NCBI GenBank assembly: GCA_963978545.1
Contig: OZ021721.1
Coordinates: forward strand, 97,027,418-97,091,417
Direction: 5' to 3'
DNA length: 64,000 bases
Origin: Linyphia triangularis
Taxonomy: Eukaryota > Arthropoda > Arachnida > Araneae > Linyphiidae
A program made the translations under genes and the position numbers. The notes below the pieces were generated by a model. That model worked only from the letters and a program-made list of their open reading frames with translations. It was not told the DNA's origin and made no database searches. Shown here piece by piece: positions 48,701 to 62,700 of this stretch (within the stretch, counting starts at the first letter, position 1; every line of letters starts with the position of its first letter).

Positions 48701-51700
48701 ACACTTTGTCATGAAGAATGGATTATTTTCTTAACTTAGGTAGATTTGTGACTTCATGACTGATGTAATTCTATTCTTACATGAAATCAAGTAGTAGTAT
48801 TTGTAAAAAGCGTTCTTACTTCTTATTTATAAAGGTTTTCCATTATACATTTTATATGATCAATTTCAAAACACAATCCAGTTATTACTTTAATATGCAA
48901 CAATGGACATTTTTAACCACACATGCTTATAATCCTGCAATTGTAAAATGTTTAGTCCATATAAAAAAAAAATATTAAACGACTCATCTAGTTGACAATT
49001 TTGAATTGGTTAGTAGCTGTTTAGCATAATCAAAATTAATTAATAATTGTGTTCAAAGCCTACTCATAGTGTTGGGGAAAGGACATTTGAATTGCATAAG
49101 AGCTGTAATATTGCAAATGATGCATTAGAAATGTTTTTAGTTATGAACAATTTATTTACGTTTATGAATAGTTAATTCAATTACAATATTTTGTTATTAA
49201 TGACATTTCTTGACACAAATTTAAATGATATAATTTTCAGAACATTTCTTGCATAAAATTTGAGTTTTTATTTTGAAGAGCTTTCAGACCCGAATGAACT
49301 TTTACCTTCGGTACATGCTCGGTTTTAAATCCATGCAAAAATAGTGAAAAACAAACAAACACCCTCTCGCTTAGTTTGCGTAGCAATCCCCCGGGAGTAG
49401 GCGAGCATAAGCGAGCAAGGGTGGAGCATCCCAGTTACTTAAAGAATAGTATTATTATTAGGAGAAGTACCTTAATAACCATTGTCAGTTCTTCTGGAAG
49501 GAACAAATAACATGTTTTTTTAAACGAAGCATTTATGCCAAAAAAAAAAGAGTTCAATAACTACTTCATTTTATTGTAAATACAAAATAATGTATTATTA
49601 TTACTTAATGTGTGTCAATCTCACCCGTTGAATATTCCAATGTACAGTCCTCCGTATTACTTTCAACAATGTCCAATTGAGGCAATTCAACATCGTCACT
49701 AACTACTAGAGGAGAAGATATATTCCACAGAAAAATAAGATCATCCACTGTATGAGACACTAGAGACAGACATTGCTTCATTATTAATATGTTTGATAGT
49801 CACAGCATTAATAATATGACATTACATTATTATTATCATCAAAATAATATTCTTTTATAAAATGATGCTGGAATGTTTTGCTAATAACATTAAATTTAAT
49901 TATTTATGATGCATCGTTAGCTTTTTCATTACTTTTGTAAGAACTATAAATAAAATAAGAGGCCAGAAAAAATGGATACAGACGAGCCCGTGCAAATAAA
50001 CATACCATACTAACTGCCAATTTGAAGAATAGCTCTCGCCAGATAATCTAGATGGTGATGGGTACTATAGAAACAAGACTCGTCGATTTAGAATAGGAAT
50101 GATGCATGCAGGCTTAAAAGTTTATAATACTGAGTTCTTCTTGATGATGACAAATCGTTTATTCGAATCAATCTATTTTGATAATTTATTAATTATTGTC
50201 AATACGCCATTAGGACGTTCATCAAACAAATGTTAATGTCTTTCTTCTGGAATCTCCTGCGGAAAATGGGACTAGTTTTGTTTCCACACAAGAAGACAAC
50301 GTGACGGGAGCTATTCTTGTTATAGACGGACATATATTGCATATTTGCATTTTCATTCAACCATTACACTCATACAGCTGGTAACACATGTAAAAGCTTT
50401 TACAGATGTTAATCTCAGTTGATTGAACTCTATTGCCTGAGTATTTAGTACTTTATCTTTCTATTCTCCAATATTTGTAAATTATCTTCAAAAATACTGT
50501 TACTTGATCCCTCTGTATATACTTAAAAAATTCTTTAAATTCTCAGCCAGCATAACCTAAATTACGTAATGTAGTTTGAACCTATTCATTTGAACCTATT
50601 AAAACTAATTTTAAAGTCTTTTCTGCCCAGATTACGGCTCAAATCGGAGGCCGAAAACTCTCACAAAGCAGCAGACTGACCACCGAAATGACAACCTTTT
50701 GTCACAATCTTCAACGAGTCTACTAATTTTTAAAGCAGAGTTTACAGAACACCAACATGCAGGAAATCACCTACGTATATTATTTGCGTATCCTAGGCTC
50801 AGAGTTCGGCTCTGGATCACTAGGGTTCGTTACATGACTACTTTACTGCACTGGACATATGCTATTGAACCGGAATCTACAAATTAGCATGTATACATTA
50901 CATCTTGAACAATGACAAGTACTAAGTAAACATGCTTTAGAAACTTGTTCCAAGACTTTGTAGCTGCTAGGACATGAGAAATATGTTGATTGTATTTCGG
51001 TTGTAAAAAAATTAACAGGTTTTTTTCTTTAGTTGCGAAGTTTTTTTACGTCGTAAAACACGAAAATTCAACTATTTTCATGCATGATAACGTGACTATT
51101 TTAATCGTTTTATTCACGATGCCTATTTATACGAAGGTGGTAAGTTTTTTAAAAAGATTATGGAGGTTTTTTTTCCCCCAATACATACCACAAGCTACCA
51201 CACTGCATTTTTGATGATCCAAAACCTCATATAAATCTTATTAAAACCTGTAGGCTAACTAAAATATTTTACAATGCATACTAGTAGGCCCGTACGTGGC
51301 CTGTGCATTTAAGATTACTTATTTACTTATAAGAATGACTTTTTTTAAAATTCATCAGAATAAGATATTGAATCCTTTTGCTGAGATTTATAAGATTCAT
51401 TAGATTTCCTCAATGTACTTCAATTGTAATTATCTCTTTTTCACTGTGCTGCCATCTACCGTACATTTTCACAACCTTCCAAAATTTAAAAACTATTTCA
51501 AAATTTTTTAAGCTTGGATTTCAAACAAATAACACAATATGCAACTGTAAATAAACTACTAATCAGGAACGGATGTCTTAGCATTTAAATAGATAAGTTA
51601 TTTATCAATTTTGGTTCTATAGTGGTATGGTTTGTATAGTCGTAAAATACATCATCTAGAAATAATATATAAGATATTCAGATATTTTTCTTTTCTATTC

Positions 51701-54700
51701 TTATTTTGTTGGTGCGATTTTTCCTTTTTGCCTTGGCCTGGCTACTTGATGATAATTCATGTAATTTATTTTTCAAGGGAATTGCATAAGAAATAATAGT
51801 AAATTAATATTTGCATCACATGTTTTTTTGGTTTTTTTGACGATTTTTAGTATGAAAACTTTGATGTTCAATTAAGAAGAAAAACTTCAAATTAAAATAA
51901 CATTTTATTTATTATACCCCCATGAAAAAATGTTCATATTAAATTCTTAAATATACTTACGACTCTCAATCATCATAGAACAGTTTTGGGTATCGTGAGG
52001 ATATGCTTCAAATTTCATTGCGCACGAAAGTTCCAATGTTAGTCTATAAAGTAAATAGATAAATTAGATTTCTGATATAAATACAAAAGTATAATAATGA
52101 AAAGCCTAACGAAATGATGTTGGATTGGTTTTATGTTTTTCCTGGAAGCATTTTTTCTTCACGTGCTTTTCCTTCGCTTTTATGAGCAACACAAATTTTA
52201 AATAAAGAAAAAGGGGACGAATGTTTATCCATTAGAAGACTGATAGTAAAATACTCATACTTCAACACATGTACGGGTAGCTATAAGATAAGTAATTCTG
52301 TTTTGTACACATTATCAAAATTTATTAAAGTAATTTTTTTCGTGGAGTATTTTTGAAAAGTTTCAAATGCTTCGATCAGTATATTTTTCGATGCTTAAAT
52401 GTTCTTGGCAAAATATATAAAAATTGTAATTGTTGTTATTTTTGTAATATTTTTTAAATTTCGATCCAAGTACCTTCTAAAGCAATTCCATGTATGTAGT
52501 TAGTTTTTTATTGGTTAATCAACACTGTTAATGTTACTATTCAATTTTTGATACGAAAATTAATATCCCAAAAACCACTAGATGTTATAAGTAATACCGC
52601 TTTGTAAAATGGTCAGCTAGAAAAAGTTATGAAATCTAAAGTTTAAAGCCTAGCGGTTACAATTAATTTATTTGGGGTACTTGTACAAAATAAACTAAAT
52701 TGGGATTATTGATATGAACTCTGGTATGCAATCAGTACTTGGCCGGCTAGAGTAATTTCGAAATAGTCTCATTTCATGTTTGAACTATTTTTTACCCATT
52801 GCACTTAATCGAAATTTATTCCATAAAATCTCAAGTCTGCCAAGTAATGATTGTCTATAGAAGTTCCTCCCAGTAATCCCATTTAGTTCATTGTATACGA
52901 GTACTCCAAAGAAATTTAACGAGGCCGCTTACACATTACCCACAACAGATTTCAATTATTTTGTTGCATTTTTTGTACTGTCAGTAAGATACGGATATGG
53001 ATATTTTAGCGTGAGTATTCATATCATTGCTTTAAACGTAAAATAAAGCAAGCGACAGCAACATTTGTTTCATATACGAATCTTTGTATTGAGAGAGTGA
53101 CAATAAATATGATCTAATATTGTGGAGAGATTTAGGTTTGAAATCAAAATCCGATTTATTTTCTTCAAGAAGAAATCCTTTTTACCACACCAAGAAAAAG
53201 TGTTTATTCATAATTGAAAATATGCACCTACTAGTCTTAACTTGAGTTCAAAAACAAGCAAACACTTACTCAAAATAAACAATATTATAAAGTATAACAT
53301 ACTTAAAAAAAATAAGTACTTGCTTTATATATGAAATAATTGAGGATTACCAGCTTTACATAAGAATAGATATAAAATATGTGTATCAAAACATCTTCCA
53401 TTTTAAGTTTAAAAAGTAAACATTTGTTATTATTTTGAGATAAACTTAGGCAAACTATGGTGGTATAGTCTTAAGAATGGAGTACAGAATGAAAGTGGTA
53501 TTCTAACTCAATGTTGAAACACGTATTTTCAGAACTTTGATAAAAATGTAATTTAAATGAAAATAAGTAAATTTTACTTAATTCTTATATCGCTGATTTA
53601 ATAGTTCATCTTAAAGTATCAAAGTCACTTCTTAAGATTGAGCAAAAGAAGAACATCCGAAATCCATTGACCCGTTTTAATCAGCAGTCATTACCCTGGT
53701 TAAAACTCCGAATTCCCGGGATCATTTTGGGAGAGATACTGACCTAAGCAAGCATTAAAATAATACAAAAGGTAATTTATCTAATCAAGCTGAGAAGAAT
53801 AAAAAGAATAGCCAGAATATATCATAGGGTTTAAGCTGTAGGCTTGGCTAAGAATCCCAACTATCGGGATCATTTCCGGAAGGGGGGGGGGGGATACAGA
53901 CCCTCGTACGCCTCAAATCATGCAAAAGACATTTCCTCCAATCAAGCTGAGAAGAAAAAAGGAATGGTCAAAATTCATCAAATAGTTTTTGTTATAGAGC
54001 TGGCGCAACCAGAAGATTCAGAATCAGAAAAATAGGAAGAACAACAAAACTCCGATTACTTTATCAATTTTCAAAGGAATTTATGCCATGTTTCCTTGTT
54101 CAATGTTAACAATTATGTGGCTATTTATTGTCTACTCACTCTGGGCAACACTATGTTTAAAAAAAAATCAAGTTTCTAACTATAATAGAAATTGAGCTGA
54201 GAGGGGTTGAAGCCCGGCACAAGCTTGATCAATACAATATTCACTTGCAGGTTCTGCCGCTTTGATACTAGATTTGGCGGAACACTGCCGAATTTCTAGA
54301 TAACGTCAATGACTTACTTTGCCATGTAGAGAAGAGTCTTATCATAGTAAAGCCATAGATAATGATTTGGCACGCTCATGTCATGAAAGGTAACTTTCTT
54401 GGCATTTTTGAAAAAGGAATCGGGTCTCCATATATACTGAAGCCATCCAACGTCAAGAATCCTGTATCCTTCTGTCATATTTTCTGGCAGTCTCAGTCGA
54501 TAATCCTGCCAACTTTGTGCCAAAAATATGTCCGCAACGTATGTCTGTTAACGAGGAAAATACAGATTTTAAATACAGAGGAAAATACATGCAATTTTCA
54601 TTTATATTCACTGTTAAGAAATTTTACTTACCATCGATTCTTCGTCGATTGAATCAACGCTTAAAACTGTAACGTGGAAATGAACCTTCGTTGGTTGACC

Positions 54701-57700
54701 TAAAGAATTCAAAGAAATTTACCCTAGAACGTATTTTAGCTGTTAAATACTTGACTTTTATAATGAAACTTTAAGTCCATTATTAATTATAAAATGGTGA
54801 AACTCAAAATCTTTGTAATTATTAACCTATAAGTTTCAATGAAAAAAAATCATAAAGAATAATAATCTATACCGTCTTTTTTCGGGGGTAAGTGCTTATC
54901 ATATACTTTTCTTTCCATGGGTAAAATATCTTTCAGTTCCAAAGAAGGACGCATTCGCATTCTAAAAGAGATTTAATTTTAATTATAAAATGGTAGCTAT
55001 CATTTTAATAGGTTATTTAAGAAATCCTATTATATCAAAATTGAGCTTTTAGTAATAATCGAACTCGGAAAAACTATTTCACAAGATATTTTCTAAACTC
55101 TCAAAATTGTTCTCAGCTGACTTATACAGTTTTTGAGATAACATGTCTCCACATTGTTTATAAGTTACATTACACGCATGTCTTATTTTACTAATTTACC
55201 TCATTTTCTGTCTGAGTTGCCAAGCTTGGTCATGAAAGTCATCATCGTTTCTTCGACAAGAGCTATCGTCGAAAAGCGATTCCTCCACTTTGCGCAATCC
55301 ATCCTCATTTAAGGATCCATCAAAGTGGTATAGATCTGTTTGTAGAGCTCCATTCTGCCAGAATATGTGAGAATGGTCGATGTACTCAACCCCATTTCGC
55401 TGTGCATACCATCCAACATTAGAGTTAATTAAGTTCACCTGGAAAGATATTTCTTAAAGCAAAGAGACATCGGAAGTGAATATTCGCCATACCATGGAAG
55501 CATAAAATTTTTTCTAGTCTATAAGCCACTGAATTCTGGATATTTCAAACTGCAACTTTTGGATAGCGTATAGGCGGTTTCTGCTCTGCAAGCAGATAAA
55601 GCCAAATGAATACTTCCACCCATCTATATACTACGTAATATATTGCCCATGGTTACAAACACATTCTAACTAATTTAGAGGGAAGTTTGTTATATAGATT
55701 TCTATGGGGATTGTTTAGCCTTCTTCGGCTTTAAGTCAATAACCAAGCATGTTACTATCCAGTAGCTGTAGTTTAGGGATTAGTACTATAGACCAAATGC
55801 GAAAATAAAATGCTTCTTATGAGTGCCGAATTCAATTGATGCGTCTATTTCACTTGTAAATTCAATACCTTTACGTATTTTTGGATTCATAAACATCGTA
55901 AGAATTTACTATGCTACATTTTCAAATAAAGAATTGTAAATTTAATTCATAAATAAAGACCTATTTTAGAATTTCACGCTACAGAACATAAAACATTACG
56001 TTTTATAATGGCTAAAGGGAAATTGTTTATCCCATAGGCCTCAAAATAAGTATGGAGGATGTCTTGAGTATCTCTTGAGTACCTACGCGATAGCGCGGAA
56101 ATCGGTATTCACCATAAGAAAGATACACGTAATTCCAGTTCTTCAATTAAGTCAGAGTGGAAATTAAGTCAGAGTGGAAATTAAGTCAGAGTGGAAATTA
56201 AGTCAGAGTGAAAATTAAGTCAGAGTGGTGTAAGTTAATTAATTTTCATTTTGAGATACAAAGGTTTTACTCTTAATAGGATTTTACTCTTACAATGGCC
56301 TAAGGGGAATTGTTTGCCCAGGCCTTGAATTACCTGGTCAAAACAATTAAAGGATAATCAGTTTTCCCTTAATAACTTTTCAGTGGAGCAGCATAAAAAG
56401 ATGAAATTCACATCAAAGAGACATCTTTATGTAACATAACTACAAGTAAAACAATCCAGTCGCAAATTGAAATGCAAAGTGTACAGTGGGGGCATATGCA
56501 AAAGAATGAAGTACCATTGGTGTGCAATTGTACAGATGCATTCACATTAAAAATCACTCAACTCATTGAGTTGACTTTTAGTGTGAGATATGATCTTCCC
56601 TGTCATCAGTGTTTACTTGGCACTGTATTCTAATACTTAACATGAGTTTCTTGATTAATTCTAGTGGCTAAATTGTCCGTTCCGCCTTTTGAACTGTTTG
56701 CAAGTGATGGAAATTTCCCAATACATTAATCTTCTACCATATCCACAATGGATATGGTAGAAGCGTCCCAAATATGCTTGATGAAATTTAGATTAGAGGA
56801 ATGATCTGGCTTACATATAGAAACGATATTCATATTTTTTAATAGTCTATCCAAAGCAAAAATGAGATAAAATATGCCACAAATAGCAATAAACATGATT
56901 TAGAAACCGATATTTCACCATTAAAGATTTGTCTAGATCACTAATCCTAATTACGGTAAAAAAAAAGTCGAATTTAATTATCTTTTGCACTTGTTAATAA
57001 CTGTAGTGACTGGTAGATCTAAGCGCAGTCAGTGCATTTAAGATTGCTTGGAGGAATTATCTTTTCTGAAGTTTGTCAGAGTTGGCTGTTTTATTCGTTT
57101 GCTAAGAAGTGAAAGATTCTTTAGTTTCCCTTAACGTGCTTAAGTTGTGGTTTTCTCTTTTCTATTGTGCTGCCACCTACTGTACACTATTACAACTTTC
57201 CTCAAACTTGTTAGACTATTTCTAATTTTTTTTATGTTAAATTTTCAAACAAATATCGCAAATGTATGCTGTACCGTCCCCTCTGTGAGGAAGTCTGTTG
57301 GTTTTGTATGTGGTGTAGTTTGGAATTTTAAAGGAGTGGCAGGGTTTAGCGTGAGCATCAGTGATGAGATAATTGTCAGCATCTTTCTAAGCTATGAATT
57401 TTTTAAATTCCCCAAATTTATTGGTAATGGTATTAGCATTCCAAATGATTACAATTAGGGGAGAATATATGATGTTTTTATTCATCATGAGTTGTGTTGG
57501 TGTCCCTACTATTATATAATTTATTTTTTATATTCAGAGAGGAGATCTATAAGGCCAGAGGTTTTAATTAGAGGTCGGAAATATCGATCAAAATAAATAC
57601 TGATACTATATCGTTGCACAGAAAAAATTATCGATAAAATATCGATATATCGATACATGATTTTTATATTTTTTATTTGATATTCAATTTTGCCAGAAAC

Positions 57701-59756
57701 GAAGTTTTTTGGGGCAAATTTCTACTTTTCATGCATTCATGCCAAAATTGTTTTAATAAATAAATAATAAAAATTGTTTTGATAAATAAATAATAAAAAT
57801 TGTTTTAATAAATAAATAATAAAAATTGTTTTAATAAATAATAAAAATTGTTTTAATAAATAAATTATATTATCAATCAGAATAAATAAAATACATTTGG
57901 ATGTCAATGCAAATGTATTCACATTTCTTTTTCCCAAGAAGAAATTTCGAAAAGTAGTTTACCACATATTTTGCTAATGGAGATGTTTTAATATTTAAAA
58001 TTAGATGCTAATTCCAGGCACACTTAGCAACAGAAAAGACGCTGTGTTAATAACTGCTAATAAATGATCTTATCTTCCCATTACATTATGTTTTCTTTTC
58101 GGTTAAGGTGCCATTTCAACTGTCTCTCAGCCAAGTCCAAACTTTAGTTTTGAAGTTTATAAAAGGGAATAAGGAAAATCGAAAAAACACATGAAACTAC
58201 AAAACGATCATCAAAAAACTAAAAAAGTTTAAAAATATCGATATATCAGAGACTTGTATCGATAATTTTACCATCGATATATTTTTTAAAATATCGTTAA
58301 AATATCGTAGTATCGATGTATCGCCGACCTCTAGTTTTAATCCACGTAACTAAGCTGGTAATTTCATTGAGGGTTGGTTTGACTTCAGCCAGGGCTGATA
58401 AGATTTGTGTGCTCTCTGTTGAAAGTGGATTAGTTGAGCTTGATGTTTGCGTAGTTTGTTGAGGTGTTAAAAGGGACCGTGTTAGGACCCTTGTAAAAGA
58501 AATGCCATTTGATGGTGCCTTAGGAAAAGTTCGATTCGAATGTGGATTTACTTGGGAGGGTTGATCTCTTTGGGTATTCCCATTATAATTTGAATTTACA
58601 ACAGTTGTATTTTGATATTGTATAGGAATATCATTGGATTGTTGTCATGCGTTTGTAGTATCAGGTCTAGTTCTGATTTTTGGTTCCTTTGGCGTGGGCC
58701 TTCTAGGGCAACATTGCAGTTAGCGTTTTTTAGGTGTATCATCAGTCTTAATACAATCCTTTCTGAGGTGCGGTCCTGCACATTTTGCGCATTTTGGATC
58801 TCTTTTGCAGTTGGAAGATGCGTGGTAGAATGCTTATAAATGTATTGTAAAATCAATATTACTTTACATCCTTTTTCTGAAATTTAATTGGTGCTTCCCT
58901 TATTTGGTTGCCATCTCAATTCTTTCAATAGTAGTCAATATATTGTAATTATGCAGGGTGTTAAAATTAATAACGCAAAAAGTGTAAAACAAGTCTTAAT
59001 GTAATAAAAAAAGTCCAATTGAGTAATAGCGTTTATAAATGTTATAGCAATAGGTGTAATTTTTCTATTGTCTTTTGTAACGATGAAGGGAAACTATTTG
59101 TAACCCAGTTGAATTAGCTGAATATTTCCCAAATCGAAGTACCATTAAAATGGATTATATCAACACATAACTATGAAAACATTTGCTATTTTCTAAAATT
59201 GTTGTGTAATTATATAGAACTGACAGCAATAGAAAGTCATAGAATATTTTTTAACCTTTATATTCTCGAAAATCTGATTTTGAAACATTATGCATTTTAG
59301 TACAAATGCGTAAAATCAGAAATGCCATTTCGAAAAATTAGTTAAGGAGACTTGGTACCCAAAAAACTATTTTTTAAATTTAAGCCTTTAAAATTATAGT
59401 TTTTACATATTAGGAAGTATTATTAGGCAAAAACTAAATTTTATATTAAAAAAGTTCACATAGTGATATAAATTTTCAAAATTAAAAAATAATAATAATA
59501 AAATTTCAAATTCTATCTTCTTTTTCATTTTTCAATATTTTTTCATATTTTTCTTTTAAAAATGTTCCTAGTAATATATTCTAAACTTTTAGGCATCGGA
59601 TTTTGAATAAGTAGAACAGTTTTGGAGAAAAACAATAAAAACTATGTCAATAGGTAAAAAAGAATATTTTTCAATATTTAAAATTGCAAAAAAAAAAAAG
59701 CTTACATTTTATTCAAAACCCCATGTCTATTTTTGTCAAATAGATCTTTAGAATGA

Positions 59757-59799
<43 letters not shown>

Positions 59800-62700
59800 T
59801 AATAATAATAATCAAGTCATTTCATTTATTTTTGCTGAAGTTTAAACATTTTGAGTAAGGTGGGAATTCCAAAAAACCCTAATTGAGAAAAATGTGTCTG
59901 AAACATCGAAGGAGATATTGCAGCATTGGCGGATACAGCAAGGGGCGGGCATGAACCGCTGACTTTTTAACGTGTGCTGCTCATTGGATGAAATCAATCA
60001 GGATTTGATGAATCTGCACTGAACATTTTTAATATAAATGTTCTCATCCTAAAAAATGGTGATGAAAAAGCCGAAGACGAAGCAAGACAAGAAAGCAAAT
60101 TATAATTTGAAAATGTTCAATGTGCATATTTATTCGTTGTTAGAATATTCTGTCTATCATATTTAACAAAAATTTATCCTGAAGTAAATATTCGTCCATA
60201 ACTCTAATTTACTGTCGTAAATTCACACGTAAGCAACTATAGTGTCACCTTTATGTTATTCAGACTTTTTATGTCTTTGTAACATATTCTGTATAATTAA
60301 AGTTAAATTATCCCATGGTAGAGTAATATATATTAAGAGAAACAAAATTTACTAAGCTATTCAACAGCCACCTCCCCCACCGTAATAAAACTCTGGATAC
60401 GCCTTTGTATTGCACCTATGCTGAATACTCCATAAAAGTTTAATTTTTATGCAATTGCAGCTCTCGAATCAGTTCAAAAACTTGCCAGAATAAGAAGGTT
60501 TCAGAGATTATAAACACGTAAAAAATAGAAAATCGATATTTTTATAAATTTTTGTGAAAACAAGATGTACCAAGTCCACTTAACACTAGTAGTCCTTGGT
60601 ACCTCCTGCGTATTTAAAATTTTTAGAGGACTACTTTTTTGAAATCCCATCAGTTAAAATTTTTATTTGATTGATGATGGATATAAGATTCCTTTCAATT
60701 CCTTAACGTGCTTAAATTACGTTTTTCTCTCTTCAAGAGGGCTGCCAACTATTATATATTGGACTATACTACTATATACTGAATACTTTTACAACTTTCC
60801 AAAAGTTTGGACTATTTCAGATACTTTTTATTCCGATTTTTAAACAAATAACACAAAGTGTAATATTAAATTTATAACTTTTATTTAGGAGATGATGTGC
60901 AGAACGGAACACAACAATAAAACAATTGTCAAAAAAATTGGCACATTAATTCATTTAAATAAACATTTGAATTTGAAAATGTAAATAAACACAAAATACC
61001 GCTCGTCGTACAGGGTAGTTAAAATTAAATTGGCGGTACTCGGAGGCTCGTAGCTCCGATTCTACTGGTCGGATCCGAATGACACTTCATATATATAGAT
61101 CATGATATATTATATAGATCATGCGGCCGAGGTTTCCTTCGAAAAGAAAAGTAGTTCAAAATTTTACCAATAGGTGACGCCGTAATGAAGTAAAAAGAAT
61201 TATAACAGTTAAAAAACCAAAGAATACCAGAATATTTTATTTATTTTCACACCTGTTTACTCTGTGTGCATACGTTGTCGGTCAACATTATGTTGAAAGA
61301 GTACCACCGCGTTATGAACGGCTGCATGCAACATATCAATTAATGACTGTGTGGTTCTAAGCTTAAACCAGGATTCAAACCCAGCACCATTGGCATGCAA
61401 ATCCAGAGTGCTAACCCCTCAATCATCAGGTGGGCAACATATCGATAGGAATGAGGGAGACATGGCGGACGATGCTGGTTTTCAAAACCATCTCATTAAA
61501 GTTACACGTCCTTGATAAGCGCGATCTTTGAGAAAACTCCACAGCCAGAAGTCACAAGGGTTCATGCGCACGGTTGCTCAAGGAATGTCCAGAGCTCGTA
61601 CTATTGAATGACTACTTATAGTAGTATCTGAAGAAATTGCAGATGCTTCTAGCAGTTGCAATTGCAACTTCCTTCACTATCGCCGGCTCAGTTGCATGTT
61701 GTCTTCTTCCCGGTGTAACATCCAGAGAACCAATTTCTTAAAACTTATGAATCATGCCTTTAACTGCCTTTATGGACATAGGTTCTCCAGTTTTTCATCC
61801 ATCAATAAGCACAGAGTGTTGCTGTATGCTTTTGAAATCACCATCACTGATTCCCTCCAGTTTTTATTACAGTGATAGAATAAACAAGAATATTACAGCG
61901 ATGGAATAAACAATTTGAATAGGGTTTGTCAAACTTTCCTTGCCCCATTTTATTTTTATAACCACATATCTGTCTAGATATTGCATTTAAACATAAGAAT
62001 TTTTATACTAGGTATTACCTCCTCTAAAAGAAGTTCATTTAAAGAATTTGAAACTAAAATAATTTTTTTGTATTATGTATTTTTTTAGAAATGCATACAT
62101 TTATAAGTTATTTGAGCTGTTTTAATTAATAATGAAAACTCCCCAGTTATTTTACCTTCAACTTTTGCTTACGAGCTATTATTACATAATTCTATGTACC
62201 GCAGCGCACACGCTATTTACAAATTAAGTCTTATAACAGTTATTAAGATCTTTATTAAAATAGATATATTTCCGAAAAGAAAATACACACTTTTTCATCA
62301 GTTATATGGTCAAGATCGGTTTGATTACCTCAATACAAGAAATAGTCTATTTTACTAATACTGAGATGGTATCGATTGATGATAGAAAACTGAATAAAAT
62401 TGATCGATAAACTCACCTTATTGTTGAAGGTCATGAGAGGATCATTTCTAGGGATAATACCCGACAATGCAAAGACCTTAGCCGACGTCCCTGATTCTTG
62501 AGAAATTCGCATCTCATCTATCAAGCTTTTCAATTTGCTGATGACCAGAGCTGTTACGGAAGGCAACTCATCGATGATGTCATTGGCTCCAGCATGTATG
62601 ATCACTTTATCTGGCTTCACATTCTACTGGAAAAGAGAACGAAGAGGAGATATGTTGTAACCACTGTCAGTCTATCAGGAGAATAGCTCCCACCAGATAG

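Larger units (their letters stand above)
55439..62416 (-). other. 7-kb intron between exons 2 and 3
   Basis: Packed with the LINE remnant, a hAT element, family A copy 3, family C copies and a mariner-like remnant. It separates two halves of the SGNH domain. Confidence 0.7.
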
